A DNA stretch of 64,000 nucleotides from the NCBI GenBank assembly GCA_033807775.1, contig CM066321.1, positions 254,064,422 to 254,128,421 of the forward strand, written 5' to 3'. Below the pieces are notes generated by a model that had not been told where the DNA came from, ran no database searches, and saw nothing but the letters and a program-made list of their open reading frames with translations. A program made the translations under genes and the position numbers. The stretch comes from Saussurea involucrata (lineage: Eukaryota; Streptophyta; Magnoliopsida; Asterales; Asteraceae). Below, piece after piece: positions 1 through 10,395 of the stretch (positions within the stretch are counted from its first letter, which is position 1; each line of letters opens with the position of its first letter).

Positions 1-520
1 TTCGAATTCATAGAATTCGAACTCTGTTAAGTTCGAATTGAGGCTGAATTCGAACCCTTTAGATTCGAATTGAGAAGTTGAGAATTCATCTGAGTTGGTT
101 TATTTTTCAAGTAAAGAATTCGAACCCTGTTGAATTCGAATTGATTGAATTCGAATCAAGCTACGTTCGAATTGAGTGAATTCGAATCAAGTGACGTTCG
201 AATTGAGTGAATTCGACCAAGGTACATCCGAATTGAGTGAATTCGAACCAAGGTACGTCCGAATTGAGTGAATTCGAACCAAGGTACGTCCGAATTGAGT
301 GAATTCGAACCAAGGTACGTCCGAATTGAGTGAATTCGAATCCTTCTTGATTCGAATTGAGTGAATTCGAATCCTTCTTGATTCGAATTGAGTGAATTCG
401 AATCCTTCTTCATTCGAATTGAGCAAATTCGAATCCTTATTCATCCGAATTCATTGAATTCGAACCCTTATACATCCGAATTCATTGAATTCGAACCCGT
501 ATACATTCGAATTCTTGTGA
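1..520. repeat. 31-bp tandem repeats with AATTCGAA/TTCGAATT hairpin core (leader, block 1)
   Basis: The stretch is a degenerate tandem array whose best part (about 150-430) repeats every 31 bp. Each unit contains TTCGAATT, the loop GAGTG, then AATTCGAA, an 8-bp perfect inverted repeat (for example 351-358 with 364-371; the next copy starts at 382). Variation is mainly in the spacer between cores. Open frames on the minus strand here are only the repeat read as protein. Confidence 0.9.
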
Positions 521-694
521 ATTAAAAAAAAAAAAAAAAAAAATTTGAGAAAATTTTTTATCCCGAAATTTTTTCTATAGTGTATTTCATACACTGTAAG
601 AGCTTTTCAAGAAAAAATTTTATATATTTTTTTGTGTATTTTCATACACTGTCTGCTTGATCTTCTGAACGATCAATTTCTAGCAATATTCAAA
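521..694 (+). other. Leader-like segment, copy 1
   Basis: An A-run (about 525-542) is followed by AT-rich sequence with two ATTTCATACACTGT-like phrases. The end (about 653-685), CTGCTTGATCTTCTGAACG followed by ATCAATTTCTAGC, closely matches 2010-2043, directly before the main gag start. It therefore looks like a second copy of the copia-1 gag leader. Confidence 0.5.
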
Positions 695-1258
695 ATGGTT
701 TTACAACAAGTTATTGTTAAAAGCAGTGGTGAAGATTTGAAGCAAACTCTGAAAAAGGAGATTCCTCCAATTGCAAAAGTTTTTGTTAAACCAAATGTAA
801 AGTTGCAACAAGTCATTATAACAGAAACATCTGTTAATTCACATGTATCTGTTAAACCAAATAATGAAGTGTTGCAACAAGTCATAATAACAAAAACACC
901 TCCAAAGCCACTTGAAAAAGCTAAGGCAAATAATGGAATTTTGCAACAAGTTATTTTATCAGAAACATCTCCTATATCAGAAACTCCTGTTAAAGATAAT
1001 GCTTCAAATTCTTCAACTCCTATTTTAAATAAAGCATTGGAAGAAGAAAATGTTAATCTGAAAAGACAAATTTTAGACATTTCTTCTTCAAATGCTAAAC
1101 TTACTAAAAGAATAACTGATCTTGAAGTTTATATTGCAGATCTTGAAGCAAAGAAAGACAACTCAAGCAGAAGATTCAAGCAGATTAAAGAGCAAATTGA
1201 AGAATTTTTACACTGTTCATCAAGAATTCGGACCAAGAGAAGTTTACTGTTCATCTGA
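695..1258 (+). pseudogene. Internally deleted gag-like fragment
   Basis: An open frame of 187 codons starts at the ATG at 695, just after a leader copy. From about 733 to 1030 it parallels an internal part of the copia-1 gag (about 3922-4220), sharing the repeated LQQVI(I/V) phrases, PPIAKVFVKP and DNASNSSTPI. The N-terminal gag domain and the zinc knuckle are absent. The tail (about 1030-1190) is a heptad-rich coiled-coil-like stretch not found at the matching place in copia-1. I read it as the remains of a related gag fused to the leader by deletion or template switching; a short real protein cannot be excluded. Confidence 0.55.
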
Positions 1259-1596
1259 AGTCTTAACATTCAGACATGATGATTTTCTAGATTTTGAGTT
1301 TTTGAATCATTTCTTTGCATCGTTCAACTCGGATTTGGATTCTGAACACATTTAATTCTTGCATAAACATCAAAATCTGCACAGAATTGACAGATCTGAT
1401 CGATTCTTGAATATTTTTTCAAAAACTTCAAGTTCACTGTTTGGATCTTAATTCGATTAAATTGATCGAATTGTGAATTGTGATCAACAGGAAAAGTGTG
1501 TAGATTTCAATTACGAACAATTTGATATAAGATTCATCACAATTGATCAAGAATTGAAGAAGTTATGGCAGATTAAGTGATTTTGAAGTTCGAAGT
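1259..1596. other. Non-coding leader sequence
   Basis: AT-rich sequence without a supported gene. It has several short GATCGAATT/AATTGATCGAATT-type phrases and a late ATGGCAGATTAAG with no following frame. It lies between the gag fragment and the second AATTCGAA block. Confidence 0.5.
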
Positions 1597-1971
1597 GCAG
1601 AATTCGGATCCTTCTTGGTGAATTCGGATCATTCAAAGAGAATTCGGAACATTCATAGAGAATTCGAACCCTATTACATTCGAATTGAGTGAATTCGAAC
1701 CTAAGTAAATTCGAATTGAGTGAATTCGAATCCAGTTACATTCGAATTGCGTGAATTCGCACTCAACATAATCCGAATTGAGTGAATTCGAACCTTAGTA
1801 CATCCGAATTGAGTGAATTTGAACGCTGTTAAGTTCGAATTGGAGGATTTCGAAATCTATCAAGTCCGAATTGATTATCCGAATTGAGTATCCGAATTGA
1901 GCATCCGAATTGATCATCCGAATTGATCATCCGAATTGATCATCCGAATTGAGCATCCGAATTCTTAGGAA
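1597..1971. repeat. AATTCGAA tandem repeats, block 2, grading into a 13-bp repeat
   Basis: This is the same TTCGAATT-GAGTG-AATTCGAA motif as in block 1. From about 1866 to 1965 the period collapses to 13 bp, with the ATCCGAATTGA core repeated about seven times. Two such blocks flank the gag-like fragment, which fits a duplication of the leader. Confidence 0.85.
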
Positions 1972-2058
1972 TGTTGATTAAATTCTCATAAGTGTAATTT
2001 TTCTTACACTAACTGCTTTATCTTCTGAACGATCGTTTATCTAGCCAATTATCAGAAG
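1972..2058 (+). other. gag leader, copy 2
   Basis: A short AT-rich leader ends at the gag start. It contains TTACACTAACTGCTTTATC and CTTCTGAACGATC, parallel to 640-680, so two leader copies exist about 1.36 kb apart. Confidence 0.5.
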
Positions 2059-5000
2059 ATGTCGAGAGATATGCTGAGCATGGGTTCTAAGAATAAGCCT
2101 CCGGTATTGATAGCTGAAGAATATTCTCAATGGAAAAGGAGAATGATTCAATTTCTGAATCATCAGAACAGAGATCTTATGCTGTCCATTCAGAACGGTC
2201 CTTACAAAGCCTACATAGAGGTTAGTGGCATTGCTGCAACAGAAACAAGTCAAGAGATTCTTCCAAGAAGAATAGAAAAGGAATACAAATATTACAGTGA
2301 TGCTGATAAAGCTAGAGTTGAAATTGATGAGCAAGCATTGACATACTTGACTATGGCCATTCCAAACAATATCTATAATCGCGTAGACAGCCGAAATTCA
2401 GCAAAGGATATTTGGGATGAGCTAGAAAGGCAGTTTGAAGGTTCATCAAAATCAATGAAGACCAAAAAGAATCAGAGCATCAATGCGTATGAAGGGTTTA
2501 AAGCTAGAGATGGAGAATCGTTGAAAGATACCTATGATCGTTACAAAATCATTCTGAATGATTTAAGAAGGAATGGAGTTGACAAGTCTGAATCAGAGAT
2601 TAATTACAAGTTTGTCAAGAATTTACTGCCGGAATGGGATTCATACTCTATTCAGCTTCAAATGTCAAGGGATATGGATGATGAAAAGTTGACCGATATT
2701 TTCAGCATTCTGGGTCAACATGAAGAAAAAGTAAAAATGGTCAAAGAAAAGGAGAAAAAGGTTGAAGAATCTTTAGCCCTTCTAAGTGAACACAAGAAAA
2801 GTGGAGCGATGAAAACAAAGGCTTTGATCTCTGGGTTAAGCAAAAAGAAGATAAGTTCTGATGATGATGATGAAAGCAGCAGTTCTGGAGATGAAATGAG
2901 TGAGATAGCTGAAAAATTAGCCTTGTTAACTACAAGATTTCAAAACAGATATGGAAAGAAGAAGTTTCATTCAAAAAGCAAACCTGATTACAACAAAGTG
3001 AACAGATACAAAAGGTTTGAGAAAAGGTATGAGAACAAGGATCAAAAGGAAGAAGAAAAAGAGGAGAAAGTTGAGAAAAAGGAGAGGGAAGAAAAGAAGG
3101 ATATGGATGACTGAAACTGCTATAACTGCGGTAAGCCGGGTCATTTTGCCAGAGATTGTCAGTTGAAGAAAGTTAAGGATTCTGAATACTATCAGCGTAA
3201 AGCACATCTCGCAAAAGCCAAAGAAACCGGAAAGCCAGTAAATGCTGAAGAAGAAATATGGCTGATGGATTCTTCAGATGATGAAGAAGCTCACTTCACT
3301 CAAGTGAAGCACGGTTTAATGGCTAAACTTGATGAGGAAGATCTGGAATCTGAGGTACAATCTCTATATCCTTCTCTTTATGATAACACTTCTCTTTATT
3401 CTGATAATTCTGAAAATGAATCTGAAACTGAAAATGACAAATATGAAGAAATGCAAGCTGTGATATTTGAGCTTAACGAGAAATTTAAAAAGGCACAAAA
3501 GAAAATTGAAAAAGTGCAAAAGCAATATGAAGATGAGAAAAGCTCAAAGCTGAAATATCATGATGAAGCACTTCTTTATAAGTGTTTAGCTGAAGATAGA
3601 GAAAAGGAGAAAGAAATTATTAGATCAAATGTTAAAATACTTGAATCTGAAATTTCTGAGTTAAAAAAGAAAATAACTGATTTAAATGATGAAAACATAG
3701 ATTTTCAGTTCAAAATCAAGGTTCTTTCTGATGAAAGAAAAGAAGCAATTGAAAAGATTAAGCAGCTTGAAGATTTAAATTACAAAAGAGGCCAATCTGA
3801 GCAAACGCTGAATTTGTTGACTAGCAACCCAAAAGATAAACGATTTTATAATCCAAAAATGGGTCTAGGATTATCTGATGACAAGAGTTTCAAAACAATA
3901 AAACCTCATGAGAAAAAGGAAGTTTTGAAGCAAACTCTGATAAAGGAGATTCCTCCAATTGCAAAAGTTTTTGTTAAACCAGCAAATGTAAAGTTGCAAC
4001 AAGTCATTATAACAGAAACACCTGTTAATTCACCTGTATCGGTTAAATCAAATAATGAAGTGTTGCAACAAGTCATAATAACAAAAACACCTCCAAAAAC
4101 ACAAGAAAAAGCAAAGGCAAGTAATGGAATTTTGCAACAAGTTATTGTATCAGAAACATCTCCTAAATCAGAAACTCCTATCAAAGATAATGCTTCAAAT
4201 TCTTCAACTCCAATTTCAAAGAAAGATGAAGCTAAAACAGACAAAGGTTCAAAAGAAAAGCCTAGATACAATATAACAAATTTTAAATATGATGAATTAA
4301 ACTCCAGTTACAAAACCAAAATGTTTGAACCAACTGGATTTAGTTCATTGTTTTCCGATGAATCTATGGCTAAAACAATTGTTGACAAAATCAATGAACC
4401 TATATCTGTTAAAACTAAATCTAACGTTGAAATGGAGTCAAATAATACATCAGATTCTGACAAAAGGGAGTTTGTTCCAGAAACTTCTTCTGAATTTCCT
4501 AATTTGGACTCAGCTTTACTTAAAATTGTTGATTTAGAAAATCAAATTTCCAAATGGCAATTAGATTTTGAAAAATTAGAGGATGATCGTGATAATATTG
4601 GACTAGAATTTGATCATACAAAAAGGATCAATCTTGATCTTAAGAGTGAGATTCAAAGACTAGAATCCAAATTAGATGAAATATCAAACTCTAAGGCCTC
4701 AAAAAGTTGTGAAAAATGTTCAAAACAAGCTGAATCCAAAGATCAAAATAAATCTTCAAGTATGTTTGATCCTTTTGAAAAGCTCAAATTTTTTAAAGAA
4801 AAGAAAAATCTTGAATTAAGATGTGTAGAACTTTCGAAACAAATTTCAGATTTTGAAAAAGTTCTATTTCTAGAAAAAGAAAAGCAGAAGAAAGAAAGAA
4901 CTGAATTTGAAATAGAATTAAAGTTTTGTGAAGTCTACCATAAAAAGTTTTCATCAAAGGTATCTGATTTAAAAACAGAACCAGCTTCAAAAGGAAAAGA

Positions 5001-5691
5001 GAAACAAAAATCATCTGAAAATAAATCTAATTTGTTTTCAAGTGATCCAGTTTCAAAAGGAAAAGAGAAAGAAAAATCATCCGAAAATAAATCTAATTTG
5101 TTTTCAAGTGATCCTTCTACCTCTAAAGGTTCTGACAATGTTTCTTCTTCTTTCTCAGAAATGGATGAAGAAAAGTATGTGGATTTGAAGGAACAAGTTC
5201 TGAATAGCAAGAATAGAAGCACCGACTCTGAGAAATGTAGTTCTTTGAATAAAAATTGTATACATTCTTGTAATGTTTGCAATGTTTGTGGCAATAATAA
5301 TTCCTCAATTTCAGATTTCAAATTATTGTCACAAGCTAAAAGAAGAATTCATTGTGCTCACTGTTGGGATAACTATTTCAAGCTAAACAGAAATGCTCCA
5401 ACGAATAAGAAGTCTAAAACTTCTTCCTTCTCTTTAAAATCCTCAGCAAACAAATTTGCCAAAATGTTTGGTTTCAGATCAAACAAACAGAATAAAAAGA
5501 TGAAAGAAAAGAAAACAGTTGAAGTAAATATGGATTGGAAATGGATTCCAAAAAATGAAGTTAACAAACCAAATTTACTCAATCGTTTAACTTTTAAAGG
5601 CAAAATTCAGGGGGCATCAAATGTCATTAATAAACTGATCCATACTAACAAGAAAGGACCCATGCAGATATGGGTACCTAAAATAAGATAA
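2059..5691 (+). pseudogene. gag: copia-1 gag (nucleocapsid precursor), one in-frame TGA
   Basis: The frame would encode about 1210 residues of Gag, which packages element RNA into cytoplasmic particles. The N-terminal part (MSRDML..., about 1-250) aligns by eye with the starts of the copia-2 and copia-3 gags (PPVL(I)..EEY.QWK.RMIQFL; SINAYE.FKA). A lysine/glutamate-rich linker follows, then a CCHC zinc knuckle at 3118-3159 (CYNCGKPGHFARDC). After it come long coiled coils, a repeated LQQVI block (about 3925-4150), a duplicated SKGKEK..SSENKSNLFSSD block (about 4980-5115) and Cys pairs (CNVCNVC, CAHC) near the end. A TGA at 3112-3114, in frame, stops translation just before the knuckle. Both sides stay open, so the stop looks recent, and readthrough or sequencing error cannot be ruled out. 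Confidence 0.8.
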
Positions 5692-5702
5692 TTGTTTCTT
5701 AA

Positions 5703-8700
5703 CAGAACCGTCATGTGTGGGTCATTGATTCGGGAGCATCTAGACACATGACGGGGTACAAGCACTTCTTGCAAGATTTTATTGTACATCCTGGAGGATC
5801 AGTGGGATTTGGAAATGACTCAAAAGGTCATGTTCGAGGCTACGGAACGTTGAAAAATGACTCAATGCAAATTGAAAAGATTTTGTATGTTGAAGGTTTA
5901 GGGCATAACCTTTTCAGTATAAGTCAGTTCTGCGACAAGAACTGTAAGGTGTTATTTGATAAAGATTTTTGCTACATCTTGGATGCAAATTGGTCAGAAA
6001 TCTTCAGAGCAAAAAGATGCGGAGACTTATACATGACTGATTTTACAACTCTTGTTGCTTCTAATCAAGTCTGTCTTGTATCAAAAGCTTCACAAGAAGA
6101 GTGTTGGTTATGGCATCGAAGGCTCTCGCATCAAAATTTTCGCAGCATCAACAAGCTTCGAATTGATGGATTAGTTTCCGGGCTTCCTGAAATGAAAATT
6201 GACAAAGTTTCTGTGTGTCCAGCTTGTGAAATGGGAAAGATGAAACATGTTTCTCACAAGACCAAGACTTTGTCTAATTGTAACAATGCCTTGGAATTAA
6301 TTCATATGGATCTCTGTGGCCCAATGCGAACTCAGTCAATGGGAGGAAAGAAATATATCTTGGTTATGGTTGATGAGTTTTCGCGATATACTTGGTTGGA
6401 TTTCTTACGACTCAAGTCTGAAGCACCCGAGCAGATCATTAAATTCATCAAGAAGATTCAAACTCTTCTACAACGCCCTGTTCGAAAAATCCGAAGTGAC
6501 AACGGAACTGAATTCAAGAATGCAACTCTTCAATATTTTCTTGAATCCGTTGGAATAACTCATAATTTTTCTGCCCCAATTACTCCACAACAAAATGGAG
6601 TAGTTGAAAGGAAAAATCGAACTCTTGTAGAAGCTGCTAGGACGATGCTTGCTTACTCGGGTCTTCCACCAAGTCTATGGGCTGAAGCAGTATCCACAGC
6701 GTGTTTTACTCAAAACAGAACTATTATAAATAAACGCTTTAACAAAACTGCATATGAATTAATCAACAATCGCAAACCTAACATCAAATTTCTGCGTGTA
6801 TTTGGATGCAGGTGTTTTGTGATGAAAGATCGTGAATATCTTACAAAGCTTCAAGTTAAAGCTGATGAGGGCATCTTTATAGGCTATTCCTTGAACTCGA
6901 AAGCATACAGGATTTATAATAATCGAACAAAATCAGTAATCGAGAGTATCAACGTTACGTTCGACGAGACTGTGACATTGACTTCTGGACAATTTAGTTC
7001 AGAACTCGTACAGAAATCTGAAGCTTCTACTAAAAATGGAGTAGAACCTGTGACGAAACAGTTTTCTAATTCAGCTTTGAATTATAATAATACTACTGAT
7101 TTAGATTTACTATTTCATGATGCATTTATGGATTACTGTGCAGATATGGAACCACCAATCACATCTGTGAATGCATCTCAGAATCAGACGAGTGCAAATA
7201 TCTCCGGTCCAACTGAAGATGTTGATACTAGTACTTCTGTAGAAACTAATGAGATTTCAAGTGAACACGTTCCTGTCTCTGAACCTGAAATTCAACCAGT
7301 TGTTCAGGTTTCAGAAAATCATTTATCGGAGACTTCCACATCTGAAGGATTAGAAACAGAAGTCAACATACCGGAAACGACAAATGTATCTTCAGCTGAA
7401 TCGACAGAGGAGATTTTTGCAGTATTGGATGAAAATAATCCATTAAACACTCGTATGGATATACCAACTCTTCCAAGTAGTCATAAATGGACAAGAGAAC
7501 ATCCTCCGGCTGATATAATTGGTGATCTGAATGATGGAGTGAAAACCCGATCTGCGACTACAAACGAATGTTTGTACGTAAATTTTCTTAGCACGTTAGA
7601 ACCCAAGAAAGCATCTGAAGCTTTACAAGATCCAGATTGGATCAACGCCATGCAAGAGGAATTAAATGAGTTCAAACACAACGAAGTGTGGCACTTGGTG
7701 AAACGTCCAAAAGACAAAACCATAGTTGGAACCAAATGGGTCTTTAGAAACAAAAAGGACGAAGCGGGGATTATAGTCAGAAATAAAGCAAGACTGGTTG
7801 CTAAAGGTTACAATCAACAAGAAGGAATAGATTATGATGAAACCTATGCACCAGTAGCAAGGATTGAAGCAATAAGGATCTTTCTTGCATACGCAGCACA
7901 TAAGAACATGAAGGTATTCCAAATGGACGTCAAATCTGCGTTTCTGAATGGAATACTACATGAGGAAGTGTATGTAAGTCAACCTGAAGGCTTTGTTGAT
8001 CCCAAATATCCCAACCATGTCTACATTCTAGACAAAGCACTCTACGGCTTAAAGCAAGCACCGAGGGCATGGTATGAGACTCTGACTATTCACCTGCTTA
8101 AAAATGGATACACCAAAGGTACAATAGATACAACTCTTTTTCTCAAAAGAGAAGGTAAAGATTTAATGTTAGTACAAATATATGTTGACGACATTATATT
8201 TGGATCTACAAATCCAGATATGTGTAAAGATTTTGAAAAGGTGATGAAAAGCTGTTTTCAAATGAGTATGATGGGAGAGTTAAAATTTTTTCTTGGTCTC
8301 CAAGTGACACAGTCAAATGAAGGCATTTTCATTAATCAATCAAAATATATAAATGATATGCTTAAGAAATTTGAATTAAATTCCTCTTCCACCATGAAAA
8401 CTCCCATGGCTACCGGTAAGCTTTTGAACGCTGATTCATCTGGTATATCAGTCGATCAAAAGTTATACCGAGGCATGATTGGATCTTTACTGTATCTAAC
8501 GGCAAGTAGACCGGATATTTTGTTTGCAACAACTTTTTGTGCACGTTTCCAAGCAAACCCGAAGGAATCTCATATTGTGGCTGTAAAGCGAATCCTTAGA
8601 TATCTCAAAGGCACAAAAAATTTGGGTCTTTGGTATCCTAAGGATTCTGGGTTTGAACTAACTGCTTACACAGATGCAGATCATGCGGGAAATATGATGG

Positions 8701-9122
8701 ACAGGAAAAGCACATCTGGTGCTTGTCAATTCTTGGGAGATAAACTAGTAAGCTGGTCATCAAAGAAGCAAACTTGTGTATCAACATCTACGGCTGAAGC
8801 AGAGTATGTGGCCGCCGCTAGTTGCTGTTCGCAAGTAATTTGGATGAAAACTCAGCTAAAGGATTATGGATATATCTTCAACAAGATCCCCATTTATTGT
8901 GATTCCAAAAGCGCAATTGCAATAACTGAAAATCCTGTTCAGCATTCCAAAACGAAACACATAGATGTCAGGTACCATTTTATCAAAGACCATGTTGAGA
9001 AGGGAACTATAGAAATGCACTTTGTACCAACAGAACTAGAACTTGCTGATCTTTTCACAAAACCTTTAGATGAAAAGAGGTTAAATTTTTTAATCAGCAA
9101 ACTAGGAATGTTGAATCCTTAA
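5703..9122 (+). CDS. pol: copia-1 Pol polyprotein (protease, integrase, reverse transcriptase, RNase H)
   Basis: The frame opens at 5703 and is uninterrupted to TAA at 9120-9122. Numbering from 5715: the aspartic protease site DSGASRHM is at residues 5-12. The integrase zinc-binding HHCC region follows (LWHRRLSH...CPAC), then the catalytic core (HMDLCGPM near 197, RSDNGTEF near 260, VVERKNRT near 297). RT follows with WVFRNKK, ARLVAKGY, QMDVKSAFLNG, YGLKQAPRAWY and the catalytic YVDDI near 823. RNase H has DADHAG near 987, STAEAEY near 1027 and the closing HIDVRYHFI and ADLFTKPL. All expected catalytic motifs are present. The gag frame closes at 5691 in another frame and the pol frame is stopped at 5700-5702, so the two do not overlap and no in-frame ATG precedes the protease. 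How pol would be expressed is unclear. Confidence 0.93.
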   Translation, partial: QNRHVWVIDSGASRHMTGYKHFLQDFIVHPGGSVGFGNDSKGHVRGYGTLKNDSMQIEKILYVEGLGHNLFSISQFCDKNCKVLFDKDFCYILDANWSEIFRAKRCGDLYMTDFTTLVASNQVCLVSKASQEECWLWHRRLSHQNFRSINKLRIDGLVSGLPEMKIDKVSVCPACEMGKMKHVSHKTKTLSNCNNALELIHMDLCGPMRTQSMGGKKYILVMVDEFSRYTWLDFLRLKSEAPEQIIKFIKKIQTLLQRPVRKIRSDNGTEFKNATLQYFLESVGITHNFSAPITPQQNGVVERKNRTLVEAARTMLAYSGLPPSLWAEAVSTACFTQNRTIINKRFNKTAYELINNRKPNIKFLRVFGCRCFVMKDREYLTKLQVKADEGIFIGYSLNSKAYRIYNNRTKSVIESINVTFDETVTLTSGQFSSELVQKSEASTKNGVEPVTKQFSNSALNYNNTTDLDLLFHDAFMDYCADMEPPITSVNASQNQTSANISGPTEDVDTSTSVETNEISSEHVPVSEPEIQPVVQVSENHLSETSTSEGLETEVNIPETTNVSSAESTEEIFAVLDENNPLNTRMDIPTLPSSHKWTREHPPADIIGDLNDGVKTRSATTNECLYVNFLSTLEPKKASEALQDPDWINAMQEELNEFKHNEVWHLVKRPKDKTIVGTKWVFRNKKDEAGIIVRNKARLVAKGYNQQEGIDYDETYAPVARIEAIRIFLAYAAHKNMKVFQMDVKSAFLNGILHEEVYVSQPEGFVDPKYPNHVYILDKALYGLKQAPRAWYETLTIHLLKNGYTKGTIDTTLFLKREGKDLMLVQIYVDDIIFGSTNPDMCKDFEKVMKSCFQMSMMGELKFFLGLQVTQSNEGIFINQSKYINDMLKKFELNSSSTMKTPMATGKLLNADSSGISVDQKLYRGMIGSLLYLTASRPDILFATTFCARFQANPKESHIVAVKRILRYLKGTKNLGLWYPKDSGFELTAYTDADHAGNMMDRKSTSGACQFLGDKLVSWSSKKQTCVSTSTAEAEYVAAASCCSQVIWMKTQLKDYGYIFNKIPIYCDSKSAIAITENPVQHSKTKHIDVRYHFIKDHVEKGTIEMHFVPTELELADLFTKPLDEKRLNFLISKLGMLNP

Positions 9123-9352
9123 GACATTGAGGGGGAGTTCGTGTTCTTGCTTACTTAAATCTATGATCATATCCTAACCCACTAGGACCCAAGTGCCATT
9201 GGGTACCAAAATCTGCTTAATCTGTTTTGCAGGTTCATCATGTGTTGTACTGAATTGAAATACATATCACACGCATGACTGAAAACAGAAGAGAAGCGGC
9301 GTATTTTTTGAAAAATATTTGTACCATTAAGGGGGAGACAAATATCTATGGC

Positions 9353-9506
9353 TTCTAAACACATCAGTTTAGAACCCGGATTTCAACGTCAATGGCTTTT
9401 GGACAAATCAGTTCAAAACATGTTCTTCAAAGACTATGGCTTCTGAACAACTCAGTTCAGGACCCGTACTTTAAAGACTAAGACTTCTAAACAAATCAGT
9501 TTAGAA
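9353..9506 (+). repeat. Ladder of four hairpins with 44-bp period
   Basis: Four inverted repeats, each with 8-bp arms and a 6-nt loop ending TCA, start at 9353, 9397, 9441 and 9485, so the period is exactly 44 bp. Arms are TTCTAAAC/GTTTAGAA (perfect, first and fourth), TTTTGGAC/GTTCAAAA and TTCTGAAC/GTTCAGGA (one wobble-compatible mismatch each). The mismatches keep pairing in RNA. Three of these hairpins survive with the same spacing in satellite monomers. Confidence 0.8.
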
Positions 9507-9954
9507 CTCACACTTCTCAGGTAATATCCTTAACTGCTATATATTTTTGTTTCAAGGAACAAGTGGCAAAAGGTAACATTGGATTATATTTGTTTCTACT
9601 GATTTGAAAACTTGAAACTTTACAAATTTAATTCAATAAGATGAAATTTTCAATTTTCATTCAATGAATTAAATGTGTGCTAAAAGATGATTTTACAAGA
9701 AACTTTGTACTATCTGAGTTAGATTTGCTTCAATTTTCACCTCTGAAATAAATCGAAAGGTCAGCAAAACATGAATGAAATTATGCTGAATGCTCAAAGT
9801 TATGTGAATTCGGACTTATATAGAATATAATGCTCAAAAAGCCTATATGTCAGAATGATGGATGGAAATGAAAATATGGGAGAAGCACTATATTTTAGAA
9901 CCAAGTGATTGAGATAAAATTGTTGCACTATCATTTAGTTTGAAAGTTTGTGCC

Positions 9955-10235
9955 TGTGGCCTTTCTGGTTTGGGAGAGTAAGTCCTAAGGGGTGCTCGAC
10001 ACCTAGTCCCTAAGATCAACTGGTCTGGGATCGGCTGACCCAAATCCTGCAATAGAACCAGATAGAAAGCCATGTTCTACTGGTACAAATGGGTTTAAGA
10101 TATATCGATGTGGCCTTTCTGGTTTGGGAAATTAAGTTCTAAGGGGTGCTCGTCACCTAGCACCTAAGGCCAACTGGTCTGGGATCTGCTAACCCAAATC
10201 CTGCTATAGAACCAGATAGAAAGTCATGTTTAACG
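9955..10235 (+). repeat. 155-bp tandem duplication in the copia-1 3' region
   Basis: TGTGGCCTTTCTGGTTTGGG begins at about 9955 and again at about 10110. Each copy continues through GGGGTGCTCG(A/T)CACCTAG, CAACTGGTCTGGGATC and ACCAGATAGAAAG. The satellite monomer keeps one whole copy plus about 52 bp of the other. Confidence 0.85.
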
Positions 10236-10270
10236 GTGTATCTTATTCTTACTAAACTTTTTGATCAAAA

Positions 10271-10395
10271 GATGCCAATGAGCACAAAATCAAAGGATGC
10301 CAATGAGCACAGAATCAAAAGATGCCAATGAGCACAAAATGAAAAGATGTCAATGTGCACAAAATCAAAAGATGCCAATGAGCACACATCTCTTG
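10271..10395 (+). repeat. 25-bp minisatellite, five copies
   Basis: GATGCCAATGAGCACA starts at 10271, 10296, 10321, 10346 (GATGTCAATGTGCACA) and 10371, an exact 25-bp period. It lies in the copia-1 3' non-coding region and is not seen in the satellite monomers. Confidence 0.9.

Noticed and set aside
156..444. Overlapping minus-strand open frames rich in FEFTQF/NSLNS
   Set aside because: They are the 31-bp AATTCGAA repeat read as protein. 31 bp is not a multiple of three, so the repeat cycles through all frames without meeting a stop.
2059..9122. Intact autonomous copia-1
   Set aside because: The TGA at 3112 and the closed gap between gag and pol argue against it, and the 5' LTR is not visible. 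Pol alone is intact.
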